Assembly (NCBI GenBank): GCA_002348545.1 | Contig: DEBM01000044.1 | Span: 1 to 33,915, forward strand | DNA: 33,915 bases | Reading direction: 5' to 3' | DNA from: Balneolaceae bacterium UBA2956 | Lineage (GTDB): Bacteria; Bacteroidota; Rhodothermia; Balneolales; Balneolaceae | Shown: one piece after another, positions 16,595 to 25,097 of the stretch | Position numbering within the stretch: position 1 is the first letter of the stretch | Layout of the letters: each line of letters begins with the position of its first letter | Notes under the pieces: model-generated | Databases searched by the model: none | The model's input: only the letters and a program-made list of their open reading frames with translations | What the model was told of the DNA's origin: nothing | Made by a program: the position numbers and the translations under genes

Positions 16595-18715
16595 TCAATG
16601 CTTAGAATAAGCTCTGGTAATATTGGAGAGTAGTTCCCTTAACTTATTTATGCTTTCGATGGGTGTTTCACATTGATAGTTTTGACAAAAAAATACTCGT
16701 GAGTGGGCCTCTTTAACCAAATAGTTTGTTAGGCTTGGAATTAGTTTTACGAGTGTCTCTTTATTGTGATCATTTAGTATATGTACTGTGGACATTGGTA
16801 AATACTGTTGTTCTATTTCATTTTTGAATGCATCTATTTTAGGTCCTCCATGTTCACCTTGCACCAATATCCAATGAATGGGTTTATAGTAGTACTGCTG
16901 CAAGGCCATCATTGCAACCGTAATACTTGAACCATATTGTGACCATTCCTCAGAAAATCGTTTCCCCATTTTGTCTACGCACTCTATCCATTTAGTCTCT
17001 CCAGTAATATTATAAAGTCGAATGAGGCAATAAGCCATAGCTGAGTTAGCTGAGGGGATAGCCCCATCATAAATGGTTATTGAGGTCCCAAATAATTTAA
17101 TTTCACATGTTTGAGATTGCATGAGAACTCCTTGATCATCACCAAATAGGGCTAAAGTAAGATCCGCTAAATCCTGTGCTTTTTGTATCCAATTTGGATC
17201 AGTATTATAGCTATAGCACTCGATATAAGCCCAAGTCAAAAAGCAAAGATCTTCAGCGAATGCATCGATTGCAGTTTCTCCTCCCCGGTGGCGATGGAAC
17301 CATCGAACTGATGGCTCAGATGTACCATCAATGTTTTGGCTTTCTATATTTGAGCCAAAGGTTTTTTCTAAAAAATTTATGGTTTGAAGAGCTTGATTTC
17401 CCATTTCTTTTGACCCTAATATTCGGCCAGATATTGCCAATGATGCAGCCAATAACGCATTCCAATCGCAAAGAATTTTATCATCACACAGCGGTCGAAC
17501 ACGTTTTATGCGGCACTCAATAAGACGAGATCTTATGCACTTCCATTGCTCTAAGTCAACGTTATCTAGCTCTTTTTTGAGATGTAGAATATTTTGCCCC
17601 GTACGTTTTTTAGTCGCTTCATCCAGCATATTGCCTTCTTTAATCACACCAAAATTACGCTCTAAAAATGATAGGGAGTGCTCAGGTAATTTACCTTGCT
17701 TTTCCAGAGTTTTAAGCTCATTATAACTCCAGGTATAAAACTTCCCTTCTTCACCTTCAGAGTCAGCGTCTTCTGCACTAGAATAGCCGCCGTTGTGGAG
17801 TAACATATCCCGTTTTAGGTAATCAAATATCTCGAAACAAGTTTCTTTGAACAGAGGCTCTTTAGTTATCTGCCATGCTTCAGCATAGGCCATAAGCATC
17901 AAAGCTTGATCATATAACATTTTTTCAAAGTGCGGGAGTATCCACTCCTCATCGGTAGAATAGCGGTGAAATCCATACCCGACATGATCCCATAATCCAC
18001 CTAGACGCATTTTTTTTAGGGTGAGTACTACGCTTTCTAGCATGGATGGGTCCCTATGTTGGTACCATTCCCGGCAGAGAAATATCAACTGGTGAGGGGA
18101 AGGAAATTTTGGGGCTTTACCAAAGCCACCGTGATTGGGGTCTACATTTAGGCTGAAATAGGTACGAGCTTTATGTAGGGCATTCTCATCTGGAAATGAT
18201 CCAACATTGTAGGATTTATACTGCATGTACCCTTCTGCTATTTGCTGTATAGCTTTTCTTACTTTTACCTGTTCATTGGTCCACATACCGTGTATTCCGC
18301 GCAGTATTTGTCGTAGCCCAAGACGTCCCATTTGTGCATCACTAGGTAAATATGTCGCAGCATAAAAGGGCTCTTTTTCTGGGGTCATAATGATAGTTAA
18401 AGGCCAACCTCCGTGACCTGTTAGCATTTGACAAACTGGCATATAGAGTTGATCTATATCAGGTCGTTCTTCACGATCTACCTTAATGGACACAAAGTGT
18501 TCATTTAAGTAAGCGGCTATTTCCTGATCTTCGAAACTCTCATGTTCCATTACATGGCACCAGTGGCAAGTAGCATAACCGATGGATAGAAAGATTGGTT
18601 TATGTTCATTCGTAGCCTTTTTAAAAGCATCTTTCTCCCATGCATACCATTCAACAGGATTTTTGCTGTGTTGTTGCAGATATGGACTTTTTTCTCTGTG
18701 GAGGCGGTTCGGCAT
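16595..18715 (-). CDS. DUF255 / YyaL (SPATA20-like) thioredoxin-domain protein
   Basis: A 706-residue cytoplasmic protein. The N-terminal thioredoxin-like domain (about 1-165) shows the family hallmark NPVEWYAW and the CHWC motif (C50, C53) followed by HVMEHESF and VDREERPDID. The remainder is an (alpha/alpha)6 barrel like N-acylglucosamine 2-epimerase or glycosidases, with GGFGKAPKFPSP, HYGFHRYS-type WVGYGFHRYS, HFEKMLYDQ and SAEDADSEGEEGKFY. The family is widespread and its biochemical role is not established; a carbohydrate or redox role is usually guessed. The length is typical (670-720). It is divergent from ndk over 88 bp. Confidence 0.93.
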   Translation of the reverse strand: MPNRLHREKSPYLQQHSKNPVEWYAWEKDAFKKATNEHKPIFLSIGYATCHWCHVMEHESFEDQEIAAYLNEHFVSIKVDREERPDIDQLYMPVCQMLTGHGGWPLTIIMTPEKEPFYAATYLPSDAQMGRLGLRQILRGIHGMWTNEQVKVRKAIQQIAEGYMQYKSYNVGSFPDENALHKARTYFSLNVDPNHGGFGKAPKFPSPHQLIFLCREWYQHRDPSMLESVVLTLKKMRLGGLWDHVGYGFHRYSTDEEWILPHFEKMLYDQALMLMAYAEAWQITKEPLFKETCFEIFDYLKRDMLLHNGGYSSAEDADSEGEEGKFYTWSYNELKTLEKQGKLPEHSLSFLERNFGVIKEGNMLDEATKKRTGQNILHLKKELDNVDLEQWKCIRSRLIECRIKRVRPLCDDKILCDWNALLAASLAISGRILGSKEMGNQALQTINFLEKTFGSNIESQNIDGTSEPSVRWFHRHRGGETAIDAFAEDLCFLTWAYIECYSYNTDPNWIQKAQDLADLTLALFGDDQGVLMQSQTCEIKLFGTSITIYDGAIPSANSAMAYCLIRLYNITGETKWIECVDKMGKRFSEEWSQYGSSITVAMMALQQYYYKPIHWILVQGEHGGPKIDAFKNEIEQQYLPMSTVHILNDHNKETLVKLIPSLTNYLVKEAHSRVFFCQNYQCETPIESINKLRELLSNITRAYSKH

Positions 18716-18803
18716 ATTTCAGCATCATTGTTTAGCCATTTGACGCTCAAAAGGCTATCTTTAGTTATAAAGCAATTCTTAAAAATAATAAAACAATTCA
18801 TCT

Positions 18804-19238
18804 ATGTCTGTTGAAAGAACACTTACTATTTTAAAACCCGATTGCGTTAAAAAAGGACTCATGGGTGAGGTCACAAAGCGAATCCAAGAAGCGGGATTCC
18901 GCATAGTTGCAATGAAAATGATTAGGCTAACCCCAACTACTGCAGGCGGTTTTTACGCAGTGCATAAAGAAAGATCATTTTATGGGGAATTATGTGATTT
19001 TATGAGTAGCGGTCCTTGTGTGCCTATGATACTTGAGAAAGAAAATGCGGTATCGGATTTTAGAACTTTCATTGGTGCAACTAATCCCGCTGAAGCCGAA
19101 GCAGGCACCATTCGGGCCGACTTTGCAGATAGCATGGGGAAAAATATTATACATGGCTCGGATTCGGTAGAGAATGGGCTATTCGAGGCTAATTATTTTT
19201 TTGCTCAGTCGGATATTGTAGCACTAGTAGGCGAATAA
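18804..19238 (+). CDS. ndk: Nucleoside diphosphate kinase
   Basis: It transfers the gamma-phosphate of ATP to other NDPs through a phosphohistidine and keeps the NTP and dNTP pools balanced. It is 144 residues. The start is RTLTILKPDCV (K11), and the active His lies in NIIHGSDS (H117). ATNPAEAEAGTIRADF is the nucleotide-binding segment. It ends in FAQSDIVALVGE and lacks an extension. The next gene, a NamZ-like lipoprotein, starts 3 bp after the stop, so the two are probably co-transcribed. Confidence 0.97.
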   Translation: MSVERTLTILKPDCVKKGLMGEVTKRIQEAGFRIVAMKMIRLTPTTAGGFYAVHKERSFYGELCDFMSSGPCVPMILEKENAVSDFRTFIGATNPAEAEAGTIRADFADSMGKNIIHGSDSVENGLFEANYFFAQSDIVALVGE

Positions 19239-19241
19239 AAT

Positions 19242-20534
19242 ATGAATTATTGTATCCGAGTACCCGTGGTAAGTCTGTTTTGTATTGCAATAGTATTGTT
19301 TTCATCTTGCCAATCTAAAAAAGCTATAGAGCATGATGGTAAAGGGAGAGAACTAATCCAAGAAGCAGATGCCCAACACATTGATATTAAAGTGGGAGCG
19401 CAGGTGCTACTTCAGGAACACTTGGATGAGCTCAGAAGTCGAAGCATTGGCTTGGTGATGAATCCCACTTCTCGGGTGGAAGGGGTACATATGCTAGATA
19501 CACTAATGGCGTTAGGGATCCCTATCAAAGCACTCTTTGCGGCAGAACATGGATTTCGTGGCAACCAGGGTGCAGGTGAAATGATTCAGGATGGATTGGA
19601 TGAGGCTACTGGGCTAACTGTATTTTCCTTGTATGGAGCAACCAAAAAACCCACAACCAAGATGTTAGAAAATATAGATGTTTTGCTATTTGATATGCAG
19701 GATGTAGGAGCGAGGTTTTATACCTATAATTCAACTATGAAGTATATAATTGAAGCTTCGGCAGAACAAGGAGTCGATGTTTGGATTTTAGACCGCCCTA
19801 ATCCTTTAGGTGGAGATTATGTTGCTGGTTGGGTTTTAGAGACCGAATACAGCTCCTTTGTGGGAACCTATCCAATACCCATTGCTCATGGTTTAACCCT
19901 AGGTGAATTAGCCCAAATGGCTTTAGGCGAAGGATGGTTCGACACCAATGCAGAGGTTAATCTACGAGTCATACCAGTAAGAGGCTGGCAGCGAAATATG
20001 AAGTGGAGTGACACCCAATTAGAATGGGTGCCACCATCACCGAACTTACCTACTTTTGAGCATGCATATGCGTATGTTGGCACCTGTTTTTTTGAAGGTA
20101 CAACCCTATCTGAAGGCAGAGGAACCGAGCATCCATTTTTGATGGTTGGAGGGGTGAGTACCGATATCGGTGAAGATATCATGTTCTGGAGTGACCGAGG
20201 TGTACACTTATTACCCAGCCAATTTATGCCGGTTTCTATGCATGGAAAAGCATTACGACCAAAAGGAGAGGGAATTCCTATAAACGGGATCAAGTGGGAA
20301 AATGCCTTGGATCACGAAGACCCATTGACTGTTGGTTTGCGCATGATGCAATGGCTCATGGAACGCTCACCAGAAGCAGAGTATAATGATTATCTATACT
20401 TGTTGGCTGGTACCGATAGAATTGATGAATTAATTCGTGAATCTATAGACCTGGAAACGGATTCTCTAGATATAGATTGGGGCATAGAATTTGAATCATA
20501 TATTCAAAAACGAACATCTTATTTAATGTATTAA
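19242..20534 (+). CDS. DUF1343 lipoprotein, NamZ-like exo-beta-N-acetylmuramidase
   Basis: A 430-residue protein with a lipoprotein signal (SLFCIAIVLFSSC, lipidated Cys23), so it is anchored in the outer or inner membrane facing the periplasm. The mature part is a full DUF1343 domain: GLVMNPTSR, FAAEHGFRG (E102, H103), VFSLYGATKKPT, LFDMQDVGARFYTY and WILDRPNPLGG. DUF1343 includes B. subtilis NamZ (YbbC), which removes terminal MurNAc from peptidoglycan fragments (GH171). The same role in muropeptide recycling is likely here. The DUF1343 C-terminal part is present. The stop overlaps the convergent rRNA methyltransferase gene by 4 bp. Confidence 0.9.
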   Translation: MNYCIRVPVVSLFCIAIVLFSSCQSKKAIEHDGKGRELIQEADAQHIDIKVGAQVLLQEHLDELRSRSIGLVMNPTSRVEGVHMLDTLMALGIPIKALFAAEHGFRGNQGAGEMIQDGLDEATGLTVFSLYGATKKPTTKMLENIDVLLFDMQDVGARFYTYNSTMKYIIEASAEQGVDVWILDRPNPLGGDYVAGWVLETEYSSFVGTYPIPIAHGLTLGELAQMALGEGWFDTNAEVNLRVIPVRGWQRNMKWSDTQLEWVPPSPNLPTFEHAYAYVGTCFFEGTTLSEGRGTEHPFLMVGGVSTDIGEDIMFWSDRGVHLLPSQFMPVSMHGKALRPKGEGIPINGIKWENALDHEDPLTVGLRMMQWLMERSPEAEYNDYLYLLAGTDRIDELIRESIDLETDSLDIDWGIEFESYIQKRTSYLMY

Positions 20535-21280
20535 GTCTGTCGCCTTTTCCATTCATAGCTGATAATAGCAGCGCTGACCGAGGCATTTAGAGATTCTACT
20601 GCGTGTTCCATAGGGATTGACACTCTGCTATCCAAATGTTTGGCTACTCTATTACTTATTCCACCTCCTTCACTTCCAACAATAAAAGCTAATGGTCCAA
20701 CCCATTGTGCAGTCCAAAGAGATTCGGATGCAGTGCCTTCGAGTCCAATTAGTGTAAAGCCAGCTAATTTCAAATCCTTAAGACCTTGCTCCGTGCTGTG
20801 GACTCGAATCACAGGAATGATTCCAGCTGTACCTGCCGAAACTTTGAAGACGGTAGCATTCACAGGAACTTGCTGTTGTGTTGGAATTATAATAGCCGAT
20901 ATTCCAGCGGCGGTAGCTGAACGAATGATAGCTCCTAAGTTATGTGGGTCTTCAATACTATCTAATAATAGAACCGCAGTACTCGGGCCTAACCTGGTCA
21001 ATTCAACCCAATCAAAAAGGTTTATATAGTCTACAGGGCTTATTTCTGCTATGAATCCTTGATGATTTCCTTGATTACTAAGCCGATCTAATTTCTGAAT
21101 GGGTACCGAACTAATAGGGACATTATGAGCTTTACACTTTTTTTTTAAATCGTCATATTTGATGGGAGCCAAACTATTAAGCACAAATAATTTAGATATT
21201 TTATCAGCATCACGGCTAAGTGCTTCATGTATTGCATTCTTGCCAAATATGAGTAGATTTTTTTTTCCAGTTTTTTTCAT
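20531..21280 (-). CDS. rlmB: 23S rRNA (guanosine-2'-O)-methyltransferase, RlmB/TrmH family
   Basis: A SPOUT-class RNA 2'-O-methyltransferase of 249 residues. The N-terminal substrate-binding domain is FGKNAIHEAL to SNQGNHQGFIAE (12-80). The SPOUT knot has motif 1 LLLDSIEDPHNLGAIIRSA (N114, R120), motif 2 FIVGSEGGGIS (E204, G205) and motif 3 IPMEHAVESLNASVSAAI (N232). The N-terminal domain and the DPHNLGAIIRSA segment match RlmB, which methylates G2251 of 23S rRNA. A related TrmH-family target cannot be excluded. It is convergent with the NamZ gene. Confidence 0.9.
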   Translation of the reverse strand: MKKTGKKNLLIFGKNAIHEALSRDADKISKLFVLNSLAPIKYDDLKKKCKAHNVPISSVPIQKLDRLSNQGNHQGFIAEISPVDYINLFDWVELTRLGPSTAVLLLDSIEDPHNLGAIIRSATAAGISAIIIPTQQQVPVNATVFKVSAGTAGIIPVIRVHSTEQGLKDLKLAGFTLIGLEGTASESLWTAQWVGPLAFIVGSEGGGISNRVAKHLDSRVSIPMEHAVESLNASVSAAIISYEWKRRQT

Positions 21281-21355
21281 ATCAATTATGGAATAATATA
21301 GGCTTTTAATAAATTACTAAAATAAATCACTATGTATTTAGGTCAGATAAGATAA

Positions 21356-21754
21356 ATGGCAAAAGATCAATCAAACAAGTATTCAATAGATAGGTCCAAG
21401 AAAGATAAAAAGGTTTTTCTTTTAGGCTTCTCATCTTTCCAGCAAAAGTACAACCAAAAACCTCAGATTAGATATTCAGAGAATATCCTGGAAAAATTAG
21501 TGGGGAACATCCAGGATTATTGGACTGTTTCTTTTGTCGCTGCTCTGTTTCAAACAGCATTGGGTTTTTTAGTCATTTTATTAGCTCTACTTCAGGCAAT
21601 TCATCTAGATTGGTTAGTAGGAATCGTTACGATTATGGGAAGTTTTTCAATTCTATTAGGTATTTATTGCGCTTATTATTCTTTGTCAAAACAACATCAA
21701 GCAAAAAAACTTATCGACGAAGCTATTGAGCGAGTTATTGAAGAGCAAAACTAA
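21356..21754 (+). CDS. Small membrane protein, unknown function
   Basis: A 132-residue protein that I do not recognise. The N-terminal 55 residues are hydrophilic and basic (SIDRSKKDKK, KYNQKPQIRYSE). Two transmembrane helices follow, about 58-80 (VSFVAALFQTALGFLVILLA) and 86-108 (WLVGIVTIMGSFSILLGIYC), separated by a short loop. The C-terminal tail is a charged helix (KQHQAKKLIDEAIERVIEEQN), a possible coiled coil. The tail and the first segment would be on the same side, probably cytoplasmic. A lipoprotein GDPD gene follows after 49 bp on the same strand. Confidence 0.75.
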   Translation: MAKDQSNKYSIDRSKKDKKVFLLGFSSFQQKYNQKPQIRYSENILEKLVGNIQDYWTVSFVAALFQTALGFLVILLALLQAIHLDWLVGIVTIMGSFSILLGIYCAYYSLSKQHQAKKLIDEAIERVIEEQN

Positions 21755-21803
21755 CTTAATTCATCAATCAAAGAGCTCAACTAATAAGAAATTATTTTAT
21801 CCC

Positions 21804-22697
21804 ATGTTTGCGCCATTTAAATTACTTACTAGCAGTTTAGTAATGCTTTTTTTCCTTCTTCAATGTCAACAAGAGAATTTGAATGTGGCCCAAGACCAAG
21901 CCATTAAAAAAAAAGATAACGCTTCACTTCCACAATCCCCACTTAATAATGGGGATGAATTTTGGGTGATTGCCCACCGTGGTCTAAGTGGAAGCTATCC
22001 TGAAAACACATTAAGTGCATTCCAAGCCGCCATTGATATACAAGCAGAAATGGTAGAATTGGATGTTTCAATATCAAAAGATGGAATCCCTGTAGTAGTT
22101 CATGACAGAACAGTAGATCGCACCACAGACTTTGAGGGAGATGTTCAAAGTTTCAGCTTAGAAGAGTTAAAAAGAATGGAAGTAGGAGCTTGGTTTTCGG
22201 AAGAATTTCGTGGAGAAGAATTCCCCACTCTTAGGAATTCTTTGGAATTAATGAAGGATGAAATCGCTGTTAATATTGAAATAAAATCGGAAGCTGTTTC
22301 AGATGAGACACAAGGTGGAGTTGTTGATAAAGCGTTACAGATTGTAAAAGACTTAGATATGAGTTCTTCGGTTATTTTTTCTAGTTTTGATTACCGTGTA
22401 ATGGAACAAATGAACGTTTTAGACCCTAAAATACCTAAAGCATTGTTGTATGAAGCCTCACAGTCAGATGGGCTGTTGCCATCTGAATTAGTACAAAAGT
22501 ATAAGATAGATGTATTTAATTGTAGTTATAGGCAATTGTCGGAAGAATGGATAAATGATTTACAAAAGCATAAAATTCCATATTTCGTGTATACAGTGAA
22601 TGAGCCAGAATTAATGAAGGAGTTCATTGAAAAAGGTGTAAGTGGGATCTTTACAGATTTCCCTCAAGAATTGATAAAAACTGTGGAAAACATGTGA
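21804..22697 (+). CDS. Glycerophosphodiester phosphodiesterase, lipoprotein
   Basis: It hydrolyses glycerophosphodiesters to glycerol-3-phosphate and an alcohol. I start it at ATG 21804, giving 297 residues with a lipoprotein signal (FKLLTSSLVMLFFLLQC, Cys21). A TTG at 21726 in the same frame lies inside the preceding gene and would put 26 hydrophilic residues before the signal. The domain starts at WVIAHRGLSGSYPENTL (H58, R59, E67), then VELDVSISKDG (E85, D87), VVVHDRTVDRTTD (H100), NIEIKSE and the end VSGIFTDFPQEL. All GDPD catalytic and metal-binding residues are present. The periplasmic location follows from the lipobox. Confidence 0.92.
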   Translation: MFAPFKLLTSSLVMLFFLLQCQQENLNVAQDQAIKKKDNASLPQSPLNNGDEFWVIAHRGLSGSYPENTLSAFQAAIDIQAEMVELDVSISKDGIPVVVHDRTVDRTTDFEGDVQSFSLEELKRMEVGAWFSEEFRGEEFPTLRNSLELMKDEIAVNIEIKSEAVSDETQGGVVDKALQIVKDLDMSSSVIFSSFDYRVMEQMNVLDPKIPKALLYEASQSDGLLPSELVQKYKIDVFNCSYRQLSEEWINDLQKHKIPYFVYTVNEPELMKEFIEKGVSGIFTDFPQELIKTVENM

Positions 22698-22787
22698 ATA
22701 AATAATGCAAAATAAGCTAGTCCGTAAATTGACCGTCAAGTGCTTTAGTCCTATCTTTCTTCAACTTGTAACCTTACACTTTCATAC

Positions 22788-24398
22788 ATGTCTACCAAAT
22801 ATATCTTTGTTACTGGGGGAGTAGCATCGTCTTTGGGTAAAGGAATTATTTGTGCATCACTAGGTCGATTGCTAGTTGCAAGAGGACTCAAAGTTACTAT
22901 ACAAAAACTAGATCCTTACATAAATGTAGATCCTGGCACCATGAACCCCTATGAACACGGAGAAGTGTTCGTTACTGACGATGGCGCAGAAACAGACCTT
23001 GATCTCGGCCATTACGAGCGTTTCTTGGATATTAATACATCTCAGGCGAACAATGTAACAACTGGTAGGATATATTACGATGTGATAAATAAAGAGCGTA
23101 AGGGAGCTTATCTAGGTAAGACTGTACAAGTAATACCGCATATCACCGATGAGATACAATCTCATGTTTTAAAGTTAGGTCAATCAGGCAATTATGATGT
23201 AGTAATTGTTGAAATAGGTGGCACCGTCGGTGACATCGAAAGTCTTCCATACATAGAAGCTGTTAGACAGATACGCTATAATGTGGGGCGTACAAACACC
23301 CTTTCCATACATTTGACTTTGGTTCCATATTTATCTGCCGCTGGTGAATTAAAAACTAAGCCTACTCAGCATTCAGTCAAAACACTTTCTGAAAGTGGTT
23401 TACAGCCCGATATATTAGTTTGTAGAACCGAACATTCCTTGGATGATTCAATACGCGGGAAAGTAGCACGTTTTTGTAATGTCGATATAGAAGATGTGAT
23501 AGAATCGATTGATGCGAGAAGCATTTATGAAGTACCTCTTCTCATGCAGAAAGAAGGTTTGGATACCAGGGTCATTGAAAAATTAAAGCTAGAAACACAT
23601 GAGCCAGATTTAGACCAATGGATAAAATTTGTTGATGCGGTTTGTAATCCTTCTCACAAAATAGAGATTGCTCTAGTAGGAAAGTATGTTGAGCACCATG
23701 ATTCCTATAAGTCTATTGTAGAAGCTTTTGTCCATGCTGGTGCTATAAACCAAGTTAAAGTGATTATTCGCTGGATTCAATCGGATGGCTTAGAACGTAG
23801 CAATGTTGCTCAGGCACTGTCAGGAGTACACGGAATTTTGGTGGCTCCAGGATTTGGTGGACGAGGTATAGAAGGTAAACTATCGGCTGTCCAATACGCC
23901 AGAGAAGAAAAAATCCCATTTTTTGGTATTTGTTTAGGTATGCAATGCGCGGTTATTGAGTATGCCCGTAATGTCTGTGGCCTAGCAGAGGCTAATAGTA
24001 CTGAATTTGATGAATCTACTCCGCATCCAATTATTGATATTATGTACGACCAAAAAAATATTGAAAATATGGGTGGAACCATGCGTTTGGGGCAATATAA
24101 TTGCGTTGTAGTCCCCGATACTTTTGCCTACCACGCATATCAAGACGACAAAGTAAAGGAGAGACATCGTCACCGTTACGAAGTAAATAATGAGATTCGC
24201 TCAGTTCTCAGTGATCATGGGTTGGTATTTAGTGGAATAAATCCTGAAAGAGACTTGGTAGAAATTGTAGAAATCCCTGAACATCCATGGTTTGTTGGAG
24301 TACAGTTTCACCCCGAATTACGAAGCACGGCTAGCCATCCTCAAGCCTTGTTTGTTGACTTTGTTGAGGCGGCAAAAAAGCAGGCAGGCTTCGAATAG
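22788..24398 (+). CDS. pyrG: CTP synthase
   Basis: It aminates UTP to CTP using ATP and glutamine. It is 536 residues. The N-terminal amidoligase domain has FVTGGVASSLGKGI (P-loop-like), QKLDPYINVDPGTMNPYEHGEVFV and the EIGGTVGDIES segment. The C-terminal class I glutaminase has GICLGMQCAVIEYARN (Cys382) and VQFHPELRS (H508, E510). The length is within the normal 530-550. The leader lacks a Shine-Dalgarno sequence, and no pyrG attenuator of the Gram-positive G-rich type is visible. It appears monocistronic. Confidence 0.98.
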   Translation: MSTKYIFVTGGVASSLGKGIICASLGRLLVARGLKVTIQKLDPYINVDPGTMNPYEHGEVFVTDDGAETDLDLGHYERFLDINTSQANNVTTGRIYYDVINKERKGAYLGKTVQVIPHITDEIQSHVLKLGQSGNYDVVIVEIGGTVGDIESLPYIEAVRQIRYNVGRTNTLSIHLTLVPYLSAAGELKTKPTQHSVKTLSESGLQPDILVCRTEHSLDDSIRGKVARFCNVDIEDVIESIDARSIYEVPLLMQKEGLDTRVIEKLKLETHEPDLDQWIKFVDAVCNPSHKIEIALVGKYVEHHDSYKSIVEAFVHAGAINQVKVIIRWIQSDGLERSNVAQALSGVHGILVAPGFGGRGIEGKLSAVQYAREEKIPFFGICLGMQCAVIEYARNVCGLAEANSTEFDESTPHPIIDIMYDQKNIENMGGTMRLGQYNCVVVPDTFAYHAYQDDKVKERHRHRYEVNNEIRSVLSDHGLVFSGINPERDLVEIVEIPEHPWFVGVQFHPELRSTASHPQALFVDFVEAAKKQAGFE

Positions 24399-24514
24399 CA
24401 TTATAAAGCCTCAGATTTCTTGTGTGATCTAAAAACAATCTCTTCTTGATTGCGAAGTTATTATTACCTTAGCACAAAAAAGACCTCGACTACTCAATTT
24501 ATACTCAAATAAGT

Positions 24515-24982
24515 ATGCAATCTGAACATCAAAGGTTTCATCATAAAACAAGGATTCGAGCTTGTGGGGTGCTCAAAAGAGCGGATCAGTTGCTTTGCCT
24601 AAATATGTATTCACCGGTTACTAAACAGCCAATTTGGACCTTCCCTGGTGGAGGAGTAAAAGTAGGGGAGTCACTTCGTGAATCAGTGCAAAGAGAATTC
24701 ACTGAAGAAACCGGTCTTACCATTGAGGTAGGGGAATTATTATTGGTTAACGAGCTAATTCAAGCTCCTTTTCATGCACTAGAATATTATTTTTCTGTTT
24801 ATGATCCAAAAGATACCCCAAGCATAATCCCTATCCTTGGTAGCGATCCAGAAAACAACTCCGCTTATTTACTTGATTTAGCCTTTATGAGCAGGCAAGA
24901 ACTTCAGGAAAAAGATGTTGTCCCGGTTTTTTTTAAGAATGCATTTTGGGAAACCCACGTTTTTCCAGTGATTTCTGTATAA
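24515..24982 (+). CDS. Nudix hydrolase
   Basis: A 155-residue Nudix-fold protein that cleaves a nucleoside diphosphate linked to another moiety. The Nudix box GX5EX7REUXEEXGU is matched exactly: GGVKVGE, SLRESVQ, REFTEETGL. Before it lies TFPGGG, and afterwards an LEYYFSVYDP strand. The substrate cannot be told; house-cleaning of oxidised nucleotides or a sugar-nucleotide role are both possible. It stands alone, 116 bp after pyrG, and a perfect 12-bp palindrome (TTTAGGCCTAAA) follows it. Confidence 0.9.
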   Translation: MQSEHQRFHHKTRIRACGVLKRADQLLCLNMYSPVTKQPIWTFPGGGVKVGESLRESVQREFTEETGLTIEVGELLLVNELIQAPFHALEYYFSVYDPKDTPSIIPILGSDPENNSAYLLDLAFMSRQELQEKDVVPVFFKNAFWETHVFPVISV

Positions 24983-25018
24983 TAATAGCAACCTTACAAA
25001 AAGTGAAAGAGAAGCCGG

Positions 25019-25030
25019 TTTAGGCCTAAA
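25019..25030. repeat. 12-bp perfect palindrome TTTAGGCCTAAA
   Basis: A self-complementary 12-mer between the Nudix gene and the amidohydrolase gene, about 68 bp before the latter's ATG. With no loop it cannot be a terminator; an operator is possible. Confidence 0.3.
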
Positions 25031-25097
25031 AGGGTGCAAAAGCTTCGATTTCCCAAAATTACAACACCAACTTTAATATTATAACTACCTATTTATT

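Noticed and set aside
17176..17726. Plus-strand open frames over the DUF255 gene
   Set aside because: They are antisense to a complete, well-supported 706-residue gene and show no protein-like pattern.
21726..21803. TTG at 21726 as start of the GDPD lipoprotein
   Set aside because: It would place 26 hydrophilic residues in front of the lipoprotein signal and overlap the previous gene.
22729..22739. TTGAC-C-GTCAA dyad before pyrG
   Set aside because: It is short and isolated, about 50 bp before the start, with no companion site or promoter, so chance is the simplest explanation.
24399..24514. Attenuator for pyrG or terminator after it
   Set aside because: No convincing stem with a T tract was found; the region is plain AT-rich DNA.
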